Shown here one piece after another: positions 1-9,221 of a stretch of 64,000 bases of DNA (the first letter of the stretch is position 1; the number at the start of each line of letters is the position of its first letter). The DNA is taken from contig JAEDHT010000004.1 of assembly GCA_016296885.1 (NCBI GenBank), positions 1 to 64,000 on the forward strand. Reading direction: 5' to 3'. The notes under the pieces were generated by a model. It searched no databases. It was given only the letters and a program-made list of their open reading frames with translations, and was not told where the DNA came from. A program made the translations under genes and the position numbers. This stretch comes from Clostridiaceae bacterium (GTDB taxonomy: Bacteria > Bacillota > Clostridia > Oscillospirales > Acutalibacteraceae).

Positions 1-248
1 TTGATTCTTTATTCTAATATAGAATTATTTTTTTATTTAATCAGTGTTTCCCTAAATATGTAAATATTAATAAAACTAAATTAATTTTTAATAATGAAAC
101 GTGATATTCACGTTCCACTCTCATTTAAATAACTAATTAAAACTATAGGTGGATTATAACATAATTATGCATCAAATCCAATAGTCATAATCTTTTTCTA
201 AAAACGAGATATTTTATTTATTAATTAATAATAATTTTTGTAAATGTT

Positions 249-1421
249 TTAAGGTTCACCTGTAAAAGAATGTTCGATCTTTACAACACTGTTATATGTA
301 GGGTTGATACCTTTAACAATCTGTTCTATCCTTTCGCTTACCTGACGATTTGAGAGTGTAAATTTTCTGGGTATGACGCAATCAAATAAAACATTTGTAT
401 GGGTTGGACCAGGCACAGTGCGCAAATCATGAATTGTAAGTCGTGGATCGATATCTCTTATTTTTTCTGAAACCAGAGATTTTAGCTCACGGGTTGTCTT
501 ATCATCTGTGACCACCGGGTCATAGTGAATTAATAGCTGAAGATTAAATTTTGTCATAAAGTCATTTTCAATATTGTCAATTATATCGTGACATTCCAGC
601 ACATCTTCTTCTGCTGACATCTCAACATGAACTCCGGCAAACAGCCTTCCCGGACCATAATCGTGTATAATCAGATCATGAGTATCAAGAACTTTAGGAT
701 ATTTCATAAGCTCTGCGTTTATCTCTTTTACAAAATCTTCATCAGGCATCTTGCCCAGAATGGGATTCAGAGTTTCCCTTACAAGTCCAAAACCACTTAT
801 TAAAATAAATATAGACACTGCAAGTGCCATATATCCATCAAGCATAAAGCCTGTCCTATAAGAAATTATAACAGAGGTTAGCACGACAGCGGTGGAAATT
901 ATATCATTTCTACTGTCCTGTGCAACTGCGAAGAGCGCTTGTGATGAAATTCTTTTGCCTATGTTTTTATAAAATAACATCATACCAAACTTAACAAGGA
1001 TAGATGCTAACATAATGATAATAGAAATGGTACTAAAATTTATTTCAGTAGGATTTATTATTTTTTGGATACTACTTTTGAATAGCTCCACACCGATTAC
1101 TATTATCATAATAGCAACTACCAGAGCAGAGATATATTCGTATCTACCATGGCCAAAAGGATGCTCTTTATCAGCCGGCTTGCTTGCAAGCGCAAATCCA
1201 AACAGACTTATTATACTTGAAGAAGCATCAGAAAGGTTGTTGATTGCATCGGCAGATATAGAGAGCGACGAAGATAATACACCTACAACAAGCTTGCCAA
1301 TAAATAAAATTAAATTAAGGATAATTCCCACTATACTTGCAAATTTACCATAGCTACTTCTTACATTTGCATTTTCAACATTCTCATAATCTTTAATAAA
1401 TCGTTTTAATATAAAGTTCAA
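249..1421 (-). CDS. Cation diffusion facilitator family metal transporter
   Basis: This 390-residue membrane protein belongs to the cation diffusion facilitator (CDF) family, which exports divalent metals (Zn, Mn, Fe or Co) in exchange for protons. About six hydrophobic helices occupy residues 30-215, and a soluble C-terminal domain follows. The paired metal-site motifs are visible: ADAINNLSD in the second helix and QDSRND in the fifth. These are the Asn/Asp-rich variant common in Firmicutes, so the metal cannot be assigned; Mn or Fe is as likely as Zn. The start is TTG, 8 nt after an AGGGGG ribosome site. It is followed only by AT-rich DNA at the window edge and is separated from the upstream dockerin gene by a hairpin. 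Family assignment is firm; the substrate is unknown. Confidence 0.9.
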   Translation of the reverse strand: MNFILKRFIKDYENVENANVRSSYGKFASIVGIILNLILFIGKLVVGVLSSSLSISADAINNLSDASSSIISLFGFALASKPADKEHPFGHGRYEYISALVVAIMIIVIGVELFKSSIQKIINPTEINFSTISIIIMLASILVKFGMMLFYKNIGKRISSQALFAVAQDSRNDIISTAVVLTSVIISYRTGFMLDGYMALAVSIFILISGFGLVRETLNPILGKMPDEDFVKEINAELMKYPKVLDTHDLIIHDYGPGRLFAGVHVEMSAEEDVLECHDIIDNIENDFMTKFNLQLLIHYDPVVTDDKTTRELKSLVSEKIRDIDPRLTIHDLRTVPGPTHTNVLFDCVIPRKFTLSNRQVSERIEQIVKGINPTYNSVVKIEHSFTGEP

Positions 1422-1455
1422 ACTAAATCCCCCTAAACATCTGTAATATGTAAGT

Positions 1456-1488
1456 AGGCTTAGAAAAGCATTTTTCTTTTCTAAGCCT
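1456..1488 (-). terminator. Hairpin between dockerin gene and CDF gene
   Basis: A perfect 13-bp inverted repeat (1456-1468 with 1476-1488, 7-nt loop) lies between the stop of the minus-strand dockerin gene and the start of the CDF gene. On the minus strand it would end the dockerin transcript, although the T-rich tract is better on the plus-strand side. Terminator function is inferred from the stem and its position. Confidence 0.6.
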
Positions 1489-1524
1489 TAATTTTTATAT
1501 TTTTATAATCATTATAAATTGATT

Positions 1525-3339
1525 TTAAATAGCATCAATTGTTTTGATCTCTACTAATTTTGCAATACATTTCTGAATAATAACAACATCTTCCATAGTT
1601 AATTTGGAATCTCCATTAAGGTCAGAGGCTTTTGTTGCATTTTTTCCGGCGTCCTCAAGCTCTATTAATTTGGCAATTACTTTTTGTGCAAGTGTAACGT
1701 CTTCCATTGTAACGTTACCATCGCTGTTTATGTCACCAAGTTTTATAAACTGATCAACATTCTCAAATTCATCACCAGTGTCGTCTATGTCATTATTCTT
1801 TTCCCAAACTGCATATAGTTTAAGATCCTTGTTGTTGTCATATGTGTCGCCAGGTCTATAAACTACTTCTTGTGAATCATTTGATTTAGCCCATCCTAGG
1901 AATGTATAACCCTTCCTTATAGGTTCATCATTTGAAAGTCTGATGGGCTTATCAAAATCTTTCATCTGATATTCAGGAGCGTTCATTCCTCCGTTTTCAA
2001 AATATATGATTATATATTTTTTTTCTCCGATATCCAGAGTGTTGAATGTATAAACATTGCTCAGGTATGTTTGACCGTCAACATTAACAAAAACCTGATA
2101 ATAATATTTTGTATTTGACTTAAGCGGTTTACCTAAAAGATCAGATAAGCTTGCTTCAAGGTGAAGGTTTGTAGAATCATTATCGGTGTCAATCTCATAT
2201 GGCTTCATACTATCCATTCTTGTGCCAAGATATATGCCATATTTATCAATTTTTTTACCACTGCTATTGATACACCATGCGCTAAATTCAGCATTGTCAT
2301 ATCCAATGTTTTTTACACAAGTATCTTCTATTTTGCAATTTGATTTGCCGAGTGTAGTAAAGCTTGATGTATCTGTTTTGTAAGCTTCATCGCCGACAAC
2401 AGCATAAGCGTAGTAGTAGTATGTTGTACCGGGGGAAAGCTCCCTATAAACGGATGATACATCGATAATTTCATTTAGAACAGATTCTTTAGAGTTAACA
2501 GGGATGTCGACAGTTACAGTATTACTCGGAAGTTGACCAATAACAAGTCCATAGGAGCTTATTTCGTTACTACCCAAATTTGATATTTCAATACCGATTT
2601 TAGCATTATTTTCAGTTACATCAATACTTTTTCTATTAATCTTAACTAATTTTGTAGATTCAAGGAAAGTATAGCAACAACGTATTTTTAATCTTGCTTT
2701 TCCCTCGCTTGAGCCATAATAGAGCTCATTCTTGGATTTCCAGTCGCCATATGCTGTTGTGCCCCTTATTTCATCAGGAGCATCATCAAGCACGAGAACT
2801 TTGTCAGTAGCTTCATCATAATCAACAATAGAAATGAAATGACCTTGTACCAACGTGATACATACTCTGCCGGCTTTAAGTTCATGTATTAATTTGTTCC
2901 ATATGGTGTTCATACCCTCCATTGTTTTTGGGTATGAGTTTGATACTGCTATATAATCGTCAAATTCGTATTTTTCTGTACATTTGTAATTGTATCGGGA
3001 GCCATAGTATCCCGCAAGTCCTTTTGCAATGCTGTGAGATGAGCCTTGTCCTGTTGTGTAATAATGTGTGCCGGCGTAATCAGCCCATGTATGTATTTCG
3101 TCAATGGTAAATCTATGTCCGGTGAGATAGCCCACTGCATTTAAACTTGAAAACAAACCACAAGCGGATGGTCCCAAAGTGCTACCGCCGTAAGGGTATG
3201 ATTCCCATCTAGGATCCTTTTGTTGCAAAATTATGATTTCTCTTTCAGCGCTTGCTTCAATATTATGTAGTGGTGATGCAACACCCACAATGATAATAGC
3301 TGTGAGCAATGCTGACACAATTTTATTTATTATTTTCAT
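1525..3339 (-). CDS. Secreted C39-like cysteine peptidase with C-terminal dockerin
   Basis: This 604-residue protein has a signal peptide (about residues 1-31). Next comes a Peptidase_C39_2-like domain (about 35-225) with a candidate catalytic Cys in GPSACGLFSS, a His in QGHFISIVDYD and a following Asp. Two fibronectin-like segments (about 230-435) precede an InlB/Flg_new-type repeat (about 440-515, ending GYTFLGWA...LYAVWEK). The C-terminal dockerin (about 535-600) has two Ca-binding repeats, DINSDGNVTMED and DLNGDSKLTMED. Dockerins attach proteins to cohesins on scaffoldins, so this is probably a peptidase carried on an extracellular amylosome-like complex or on the cell surface. A good promoter lies at 3375-3403. 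The peptidase substrate cannot be read from the sequence. Confidence 0.82.
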   Translation of the reverse strand: MKIINKIVSALLTAIIIVGVASPLHNIEASAEREIIILQQKDPRWESYPYGGSTLGPSACGLFSSLNAVGYLTGHRFTIDEIHTWADYAGTHYYTTGQGSSHSIAKGLAGYYGSRYNYKCTEKYEFDDYIAVSNSYPKTMEGMNTIWNKLIHELKAGRVCITLVQGHFISIVDYDEATDKVLVLDDAPDEIRGTTAYGDWKSKNELYYGSSEGKARLKIRCCYTFLESTKLVKINRKSIDVTENNAKIGIEISNLGSNEISSYGLVIGQLPSNTVTVDIPVNSKESVLNEIIDVSSVYRELSPGTTYYYYAYAVVGDEAYKTDTSSFTTLGKSNCKIEDTCVKNIGYDNAEFSAWCINSSGKKIDKYGIYLGTRMDSMKPYEIDTDNDSTNLHLEASLSDLLGKPLKSNTKYYYQVFVNVDGQTYLSNVYTFNTLDIGEKKYIIIYFENGGMNAPEYQMKDFDKPIRLSNDEPIRKGYTFLGWAKSNDSQEVVYRPGDTYDNNKDLKLYAVWEKNNDIDDTGDEFENVDQFIKLGDINSDGNVTMEDVTLAQKVIAKLIELEDAGKNATKASDLNGDSKLTMEDVVIIQKCIAKLVEIKTIDAI

Positions 3340-3374
3340 AATTTTCGCCCCTTTAACTCAGATTTCATGTCTAT

Positions 3375-3403
3375 ATTATACAATTATATTTCAATTTAGT
3401 CAA
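3375..3403 (-). promoter_or_regulatory. SigA-type promoter of the dockerin peptidase gene
   Basis: On the minus strand the sequence reads TTGACT (3403-3398), a 17-nt spacer, then TATAAT (3380-3375). This near-consensus housekeeping promoter lies about 35 nt upstream of the gene's start. Confidence 0.78.
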
Positions 3404-3635
3404 TATAATTAAATGATTTTCCAAAGAATAACATCAACTATTGTCTTATATTTAGTAAAACTAGGATTTATATGTCTTTTAGGTATGAAAAAATAGATAT
3501 AGTAGCTTTGTTTTGTGAAAAATTCTTAAATAATAGTTGTTTATTTCCAATAAAATAAAAAAATTAACAAAAAGTCTTTAAAAAATATTAATTATGTGTT
3601 AAAATTAATCGAATATTATTAAAGGTGGAACTATT
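3404..3635. other. Divergent intergenic region upstream of nusB
   Basis: This AT-rich stretch separates the minus-strand dockerin gene from nusB. On the plus strand an extended -10 (TGT then TAAAAT, 3597-3605) and an alternative TTAACA-16-TATTAA pair (3564-3591) could drive nusB; both are weak. I see no RNA gene or riboswitch. Confidence 0.4.
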
Positions 3636-4052
3636 ATGTCTAATACTAATTTTATTTCAAGGCACCAAAGCAGAGAAGAAGCGTTTGCACTCCTATATGA
3701 AAAGTGTTATAACGATTCATCTACGGAGGAGCTTATCGAGAATGCACAGCTCAGTCGTGATTTTGAGCTAAGTGCATTTGCCAGAGAGCTTATAGATGGT
3801 GTAGAGAATAATGCCGAATCAATAGACAAAGCTATAGAAAAAAATCTTAAAGGTTGGACTCTCAACCGTATATCAAAGGTAGTATTGTCCATTATGAGAA
3901 TAGCTGTGTTTGAGATAATGCATCTCGACAACGTTCCTGTTAGCGTTTCTATTAATGAGGCATTGGAGCTTGTGAAGATATATTCAACAGAAAAAGATGT
4001 ATCATTTGTAAATGGTGTTCTTGGAGCTGTTTCAAGAGATTGTAAAAAATGA
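3636..4052 (+). CDS. nusB: Transcription antitermination factor NusB
   Basis: This 138-residue protein matches NusB in length and pattern: SRHQSREEAFALLYEK near the N-terminus, and a C-terminal segment with NEALELVKIYSTEKDVSFVNGVLGAV. NusB binds NusE (ribosomal protein S10) and boxA RNA to form the antitermination complex on rRNA operons. The ATG follows an AAAGGTGG ribosome site. It is the first gene of a long co-directional block, and its stop overlaps the start of the next gene (ATGA). Confidence 0.95.
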   Translation: MSNTNFISRHQSREEAFALLYEKCYNDSSTEELIENAQLSRDFELSAFARELIDGVENNAESIDKAIEKNLKGWTLNRISKVVLSIMRIAVFEIMHLDNVPVSVSINEALELVKIYSTEKDVSFVNGVLGAVSRDCKK

Positions 4053-4981
4053 GTGTTTATTTAGGAATTGACACCAGCAATTATACCACCTCTGTAGCGG
4101 TTTATAGAGATGGTGTAATCACACAGAATAAGATGCTTTTGCCTGTAAAACATGGTAATTGTGGATTAAGACAGAGTGATGCAGTATTTCATCATGTGCG
4201 CCAGTTGCCTCTAGTTAGCAAAGAATTATTGGTGGACAACTCATTTGATGCCATGGGTGTTTCCTATGCTCCCAGAAGAGCGGAAGGTTCATATATGCCG
4301 TGTTTTTTGGCAGGATTAGGTGCAGCGGAGATGCTTTCCAATGCGCTTAATATTCCTCTGTATAAATTTTCTCATCAAGAAGGGCATATTGCGGCGGCAC
4401 TATACTCATGTGATAAACTAGATCTTATAGGCAAACCATTTTTAGCATTTCATGTTTCCGGAGGTACCACAGAAGCATTGCTTGTATCTCCGTCAGATGA
4501 TACTCCTTTTAGTTGCGAGTTGCTAGCAAGTTCACTTGACCTGCACGCCGGTCAGGCTATTGATAGAGTAGGTGTTATGTTAGGACTTGGTTTTCCCTGT
4601 GGTCCTGAGCTGGAAAAGCTTGCCTTGAAATGCGACGGCGAAAAGATAAGGGTAAAACCAGCCCTAAAAGGAATGGATTTTTGCCTGTCGGGTATCGAAA
4701 ATCAAGCCAAAAAGCTCTATGATAACGGTGAAAGTAAAGAGAAGATAGCAGCTATATGTATTGAATACATTTTGCAATCTCTCGATAAATGTACTGAAAA
4801 AATTTTGGAACAGTATCCATCCTTGCCTATAATCTACTCAGGTGGGGTTATGTCAAATTCTATTATCAGAAAACATTTCACAAATAAGTACAATGCTTTT
4901 TTTGCTGAACCATGCTTTTCTTCTGACAACGCAGCAGGAATAGCCGTACTCGCAGAAATTAGTCATAAATCATTAAAATAA
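4049..4981 (+). CDS. TsaD/Gcp-like M22 family protein (paralogue)
   Basis: This 310-residue protein of the Kae1/TsaD/YgjD fold starts with an ASKHA ATPase signature (LGIDTSNYTTSVAVY). It keeps the H-x3-H metal motif (HQEGH), GGTTEALL, and the late Asp in SSDNAAGIA. It is somewhat shorter than normal TsaD (about 340). Its place between nusB and xseA is the one Clostridia use for a TsaD paralogue, while the true tRNA t6A enzyme is usually encoded elsewhere. It overlaps nusB by 4 nt and is translationally coupled. The exact substrate is unknown; a role in t6A synthesis is possible but less likely. Confidence 0.75.
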   Translation: MSVYLGIDTSNYTTSVAVYRDGVITQNKMLLPVKHGNCGLRQSDAVFHHVRQLPLVSKELLVDNSFDAMGVSYAPRRAEGSYMPCFLAGLGAAEMLSNALNIPLYKFSHQEGHIAAALYSCDKLDLIGKPFLAFHVSGGTTEALLVSPSDDTPFSCELLASSLDLHAGQAIDRVGVMLGLGFPCGPELEKLALKCDGEKIRVKPALKGMDFCLSGIENQAKKLYDNGESKEKIAAICIEYILQSLDKCTEKILEQYPSLPIIYSGGVMSNSIIRKHFTNKYNAFFAEPCFSSDNAAGIAVLAEISHKSLK

Positions 4982-4990
4982 GGTAAATAT

Positions 4991-6184
4991 ATGTATAGCT
5001 CTAATATACTAACAGTAAGCGGTCTCAATATGTATCTTAAGGACCTGCTTGATAATGATATTAATTTAAAAAACATATTTATAGAGGGAGAAATATCAAA
5101 TCTTGCAAACCATTATAGCTCAGGACATATCTATCTCTCGCTTAAAGATGGCAAAAGTGTGATAAAGGCGGTTATGTTTTCCTTCAATGCCAAGCGCCTG
5201 CGTTTTGTTCCGTGTGATGGTATGAAAGTAATATGTCGTGGCAGAATTGGAATATACGAAGCAAGTGGTCAATATCAGCTATATATTGACGATATGCAGC
5301 CTGATGGGGCAGGAGCACTTACCATTGCTTTTGAACAGCTTAAAGAAAAGCTGTCTAAGCATGGTCTGTTTGATGTTTCACGAAAAAAACCTATTCCAAA
5401 GTTTCCTGAGAATATTGGTGTGATAACATCAGCCTCGGGTGCGGCGATAGAGGATATAAAAAACATTTTATCACGTAGATATCCTATAGCGAATGTAATG
5501 CTATATTCTACATTGGTGCAAGGAAACGGTGCCGCTGAGCAAATGGTACAGGCGATAAATTATTTTAATCAAAATGCCTGTGTAGATGTTATTATCATCG
5601 GAAGAGGCGGAGGTTCTATGGAAGACCTCTGGGAGTTTAATGATGAAAAGCTTGCCTATGCGGTAGCAGATTCAAAAATCCCTATTGTTTCAGCTGTAGG
5701 CCACGAAACTGACTTTACGATATGTGATTTTGTTGCCGATCTAAGAGCGCCCACGCCATCAGCTGCCGCAGAGCTTGTGGTGCCTGATATGGCAGAATTA
5801 CTTTCTGCAATCGAATATATGAATATTCGCCTAAAGAGATCAGTAGAGTCCACCTTAAAACAAAAAACTGATTTTTTGAATACATTAAAAATTAAATTGA
5901 ATAGTTTTAATGCGTTTGACCTTGTCCAAAAGGAAGAAATTAAACTGGATATGTACTCAGAGCGTTTTAACAGTTTGATGGGCAAAATAATTGACAATAA
6001 AGCAAATACTTTAGAGATATACACTAATAAACTAGAAACATTAAGTCCGTTAAATGTGCTAAAGCGTGGCTATAGCTTAACTACCGGCATAAATGGCACG
6101 ATAAACTCTGTAAAAGATGTTTCATCGGGCGATAAATTAACGATAACCCTCAGTGATGGCAAAATCAACGCTATCGCAGAGTAA
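4991..6184 (+). CDS. xseA: Exodeoxyribonuclease VII large subunit
   Basis: This 397-residue protein begins with an OB-fold (NLANHYSSGHIYLSLKD) and continues with the ExoVII catalytic domain, including GVITSASGAAIEDI, IIGRGGGSMEDLWEFNDE, SAVGHETDFTICDFVADLRAPTPSAAAE and the C-terminal LKRGYSL motif. With XseB it forms exonuclease VII, which degrades single-stranded DNA to oligonucleotides. The ATG lies 10 nt after the previous gene, with an AAGGTAA ribosome site. xseB follows 51 nt downstream. Confidence 0.96.
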   Translation: MYSSNILTVSGLNMYLKDLLDNDINLKNIFIEGEISNLANHYSSGHIYLSLKDGKSVIKAVMFSFNAKRLRFVPCDGMKVICRGRIGIYEASGQYQLYIDDMQPDGAGALTIAFEQLKEKLSKHGLFDVSRKKPIPKFPENIGVITSASGAAIEDIKNILSRRYPIANVMLYSTLVQGNGAAEQMVQAINYFNQNACVDVIIIGRGGGSMEDLWEFNDEKLAYAVADSKIPIVSAVGHETDFTICDFVADLRAPTPSAAAELVVPDMAELLSAIEYMNIRLKRSVESTLKQKTDFLNTLKIKLNSFNAFDLVQKEEIKLDMYSERFNSLMGKIIDNKANTLEIYTNKLETLSPLNVLKRGYSLTTGINGTINSVKDVSSGDKLTITLSDGKINAIAE

Positions 6185-6192
6185 AATTTAAT

Positions 6193-6238
6193 AAAGGGGA
6201 TACGATAAAAGTAATTTTTATCGTTGTATATAACAATG
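6193..6238 (+). promoter_or_regulatory. Shine-Dalgarno, hairpin, start arrangement of xseB
   Basis: The strong ribosome site AAAGGGGA (6193-6200) lies 35 nt before the ATG at 6236, too far for normal use. A perfect 9-bp stem (6202-6210 with 6216-6224, loop GTAAT) fills the gap. Folding it out leaves 12 nt between the two. The same design is seen before nadK and uvrA. Confidence 0.65.
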
Positions 6239-6421
6239 AAATACGAAGAAGCTTTGAGTAAGTTAGAAAATATAATAAGCCAGCTTGAAAGTGGCGAAAA
6301 GAGCTTGGATGAGTCACTGGAGTTATATGCAGAAGGAGCAAAGCTCTCTGAGTTTTGTTACAAAACTCTTAGTGAAGCTAAGCAAAAGCTTACATTAATT
6401 AATCATAATGATAAAGAGTGA
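6236..6421 (+). CDS. xseB: Exodeoxyribonuclease VII small subunit
   Basis: This 61-residue protein carries the family pattern KYEEALSKLENIISQLESGEKSLDESLELYAEG, two helices that pack against XseA. I chose the ATG at 6236 because the XseB N-terminus begins just there; a TTG at 6224 in frame would sit inside the hairpin that separates the Shine-Dalgarno from the gene. Many XseB proteins are 65-80 residues, so it is on the short side but complete. Confidence 0.9.
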   Translation: MKYEEALSKLENIISQLESGEKSLDESLELYAEGAKLSEFCYKTLSEAKQKLTLINHNDKE

Positions 6422-6440
6422 TAATGTTAGGAGTGATAAT

Positions 6441-7313
6441 ATGGAAAAGCTAATAAAAACTATAGAAGAAAAGCTATATTCTTATGTGCCAAACATTGAT
6501 ACTCTTGAGAAAAAAGTATTTGATTCAATGAAATACAGCCTCTCGGCGGGTGGTAAGAGAATTCGACCAATCCTTACAGCTTATTTTTGTGAGCTGAATG
6601 GTGGAACTCTTGAACAATCCCTGCCTTTTGGCTGTGCTTTGGAGATGATACATACATATTCTCTGGTTCATGACGATTTGCCATGCATGGATAATGACGA
6701 TTTGCGTCGTGGCAAGCCTTCTAATCATATTGTTTTTGGGGAAGACACTGCTCTTCTTGCAGGTGATGCACTTCAAAGCCTCGCATTTGAGGTTTTAAGT
6801 GATTCCAAAACACGTGATTTAGTTGGCGACACTGCTTGCATAAAGGCGGTGAACTGCCTTGCAAAGCGTATTGGCGCAGTTGGCATGGTTGGTGGTCAGG
6901 TGATTGACTTGGAATATGAAAATAAATCTGCAGATGTTACTATTTTACGAACTATGGATGACAAAAAAACAGGTGCACTTATTTCAGCCGCCTGTGAGTT
7001 AGGTTGTATAGCAGCAAACGCTGATGATAAGGCAATCAATGACGCTGTTAGATACGCTAAGGCTCTTGGACTTGCTTTTCAGGTTGTTGATGATATTCTT
7101 GATATTACAGCAGATGAGAAAGAGCTTGGCAAGCATACAGGTAGTGACAAAGAAAATAATAAATCAACTTATGTGTCATTGTATGGTGTAGAAGAATGTA
7201 AAAAACTTGTTTCACAACTTACAGAAGAAGCCATAGGATGTGTTTATGGCGAATCTGAGTCTGCACAAAAACTTAGAGAATTAGCGCTCAGTTTAGCTCA
7301 GCGCAATAAATGA
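6441..7313 (+). CDS. ispA: Polyprenyl synthetase (farnesyl/geranyl diphosphate synthase)
   Basis: This enzyme of 290 residues condenses isopentenyl diphosphate with allylic diphosphates to make C15-type prenyl chains. The first aspartate-rich motif is HDDLPCMDNDDLRRG and the second is VDDILDITAD. GGKRIRP and GGQVIDLEYE are also typical. The start at 6441 follows TAGGAG closely; an upstream in-frame ATG at 6408 overlaps xseB and has no good ribosome site. Its position before dxs puts it in the isoprenoid supply group of this operon. Confidence 0.93.
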   Translation: MEKLIKTIEEKLYSYVPNIDTLEKKVFDSMKYSLSAGGKRIRPILTAYFCELNGGTLEQSLPFGCALEMIHTYSLVHDDLPCMDNDDLRRGKPSNHIVFGEDTALLAGDALQSLAFEVLSDSKTRDLVGDTACIKAVNCLAKRIGAVGMVGGQVIDLEYENKSADVTILRTMDDKKTGALISAACELGCIAANADDKAINDAVRYAKALGLAFQVVDDILDITADEKELGKHTGSDKENNKSTYVSLYGVEECKKLVSQLTEEAIGCVYGESESAQKLRELALSLAQRNK

Positions 7314-7343
7314 TGAAAAAACTATTTGTGAACAGGTGCTTTT

Positions 7344-9200
7344 ATGAAAGAAAAATATCTTGAAAATATTCAAAGACCATCTGATTTAAAGCTTTTATCC
7401 ATAGGACAGTTAGACAAGCTGTGTGAAGAAATCAGAGCAAAGTTAATAAATACTGTTTCTAATAATGGCGGACATTTGTCTCCGAATCTTGGTGCTGTGG
7501 AACTTACTGTAGCTCTGGAACGTTCCTTTTGTGGCAAACATGATGATATAGTCTGGGATGTAGGCCATCAGTGCTACACTCATAAGTTGCTCACAGGCAG
7601 ACAAAAGGACTTTGACACTATCAGAACCGAAGGCGGTATATCAGGCTTCCCAAAACGTGAAGAAAGTGATTATGATGCGTTCAATGTAGGACATAGCAGC
7701 ACCTCTATTTCTGCCGCATATGGCATAGCAAGGGCAAAGGAGCTAAAAAAACAATTTGGTTATACTGTGGCTGTTATTGGAGATGGCGCTCTAACCGGCG
7801 GTCTTGCTTTTGAAGGACTTAATAACGCGGGCAGAAGCAAAAAGAATATAATCGTTGTCCTAAACGATAACGAGATGTCTATTTCAAAAAATGTAGGAGG
7901 TATCGCAAAATACCTCACAAATATGAGAATAAATTCAGGATATTTGAGATTAAAAAGATATATTGAAAAAGTACTGATGCGTGTGCCACTTATTGGTAAA
8001 CCTATACGTTCAGCACTTTTAAAATCGAAAAACAGCATGAGAAAAAGATTGTATCATGATACAATCTTTGATGATCTAGGTTTTATATATTATGGTCCGG
8101 TTGATGGCCACGATATCCAAAAAATGCTCAATGCGTTCAAGGCGGCAAAACGTACAGATACACCAGTGCTTGTACATGTTATGACTACCAAGGGCAAGGG
8201 GTATGTTCATGCAGAAAACGACCCCGGTAGCTTCCATGGTATTTCAAAATTTGACATAGATACAGGCGAGCCACTTAGTTCTAAGGTAGGCTATTCAGCA
8301 GTTTTTGGTGAATATATGTGTGAGCTGGCTCAAAAAGATAACAAAATTTGTGCTATAACGGCCGCTATGGCATCAGGCACTGGTTTAAAGCAATTTTCTG
8401 AATTGTATAAAAATCGTTTTTTTGATGTAGGCATTGCAGAGGAGCACGCAGTTACATTCTCAGCTGGGCTTGCTTCTAAGGGAATTTTACCTGTATTCTC
8501 CGTGTACTCATCTTTTTTGCAGCGTGCATATGACCAAATTCTACATGATGCAGCCGCACAGAAGCTACACATAGTTTTAGCTGTTGATAGAGCAGGAATA
8601 GTTGGTGAAGATGGAGAAACACATCAAGGTGTCTTCGATGTAGCGTTTTTAAGCACAATACCAAATGTTACTATATTCGCACCATCCAACTTTAACGAAC
8701 TTAGGATATATCTTAGAAAAGCTATCTACGACACGGAAAATGTAGCGGTAGTAAGATATCCACGAGGCGGGGAAGACTATATCCCTGATTCCTATGCTTC
8801 GTCAGATGATGATTATAGCGTTTATAACTCAGGAAAGATTGCAATAGTAACATATGGCAGACTTTTCTCGAATGCTTGTATGGCTGTTGATAAACTAAAA
8901 GAGGATGGAATAGATGTTGCTGTGATCAAGCTCAATAAAATAAAGCCTATTGTATCATCAGCAGTAGAAAAATGCCTTGAATATGAGAATATATTCTTCT
9001 ATGAAGAGGGCATGAGAACCGGTGGCGTGGGCGAACGCTTGTTTATGAAGCTTAACCATGAGAACTATAATGGTAAATTCCATCTTACAGCTATTGATGA
9101 TAAATTTGTTAAGCAAGCTACTGTATCCAGCGCACTAAAAAAGCTTGGCTTAGATACAGATAGCATGATAAACGATATAAAAAGGATTATTGATTTATAA
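7344..9200 (+). CDS. dxs: 1-deoxy-D-xylulose-5-phosphate synthase
   Basis: This 618-residue thiamine-diphosphate enzyme joins pyruvate and glyceraldehyde 3-phosphate in the first step of the MEP isoprenoid pathway. The N-terminal domain has VGHQCYTHKLLTGR and the ThDP/Mg motif GDGALTGG...LNDNEMSIS. The central domain has the catalytic Glu region GIAEEHAVTFSAGLA, and DRAGIVGEDGETHQG follows. Length is normal for the family. The ATG follows ACAGGTG, 30 nt after ispA. Confidence 0.96.
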   Translation: MKEKYLENIQRPSDLKLLSIGQLDKLCEEIRAKLINTVSNNGGHLSPNLGAVELTVALERSFCGKHDDIVWDVGHQCYTHKLLTGRQKDFDTIRTEGGISGFPKREESDYDAFNVGHSSTSISAAYGIARAKELKKQFGYTVAVIGDGALTGGLAFEGLNNAGRSKKNIIVVLNDNEMSISKNVGGIAKYLTNMRINSGYLRLKRYIEKVLMRVPLIGKPIRSALLKSKNSMRKRLYHDTIFDDLGFIYYGPVDGHDIQKMLNAFKAAKRTDTPVLVHVMTTKGKGYVHAENDPGSFHGISKFDIDTGEPLSSKVGYSAVFGEYMCELAQKDNKICAITAAMASGTGLKQFSELYKNRFFDVGIAEEHAVTFSAGLASKGILPVFSVYSSFLQRAYDQILHDAAAQKLHIVLAVDRAGIVGEDGETHQGVFDVAFLSTIPNVTIFAPSNFNELRIYLRKAIYDTENVAVVRYPRGGEDYIPDSYASSDDDYSVYNSGKIAIVTYGRLFSNACMAVDKLKEDGIDVAVIKLNKIKPIVSSAVEKCLEYENIFFYEEGMRTGGVGERLFMKLNHENYNGKFHLTAIDDKFVKQATVSSALKKLGLDTDSMINDIKRIIDL

Positions 9201-9221
9201 TAAATAAGGATAAATAATTTT

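Noticed and set aside
11..33. Terminator at the left window edge
   Set aside because: A 6-bp AT-only stem before a T tract is too weak in such AT-rich DNA, and the gene it would serve is not seen.
1525..3339. C39-like domain as a bacteriocin-processing peptidase
   Set aside because: It is secreted, lacks ABC domains and ends in a dockerin; it resembles Peptidase_C39_2.
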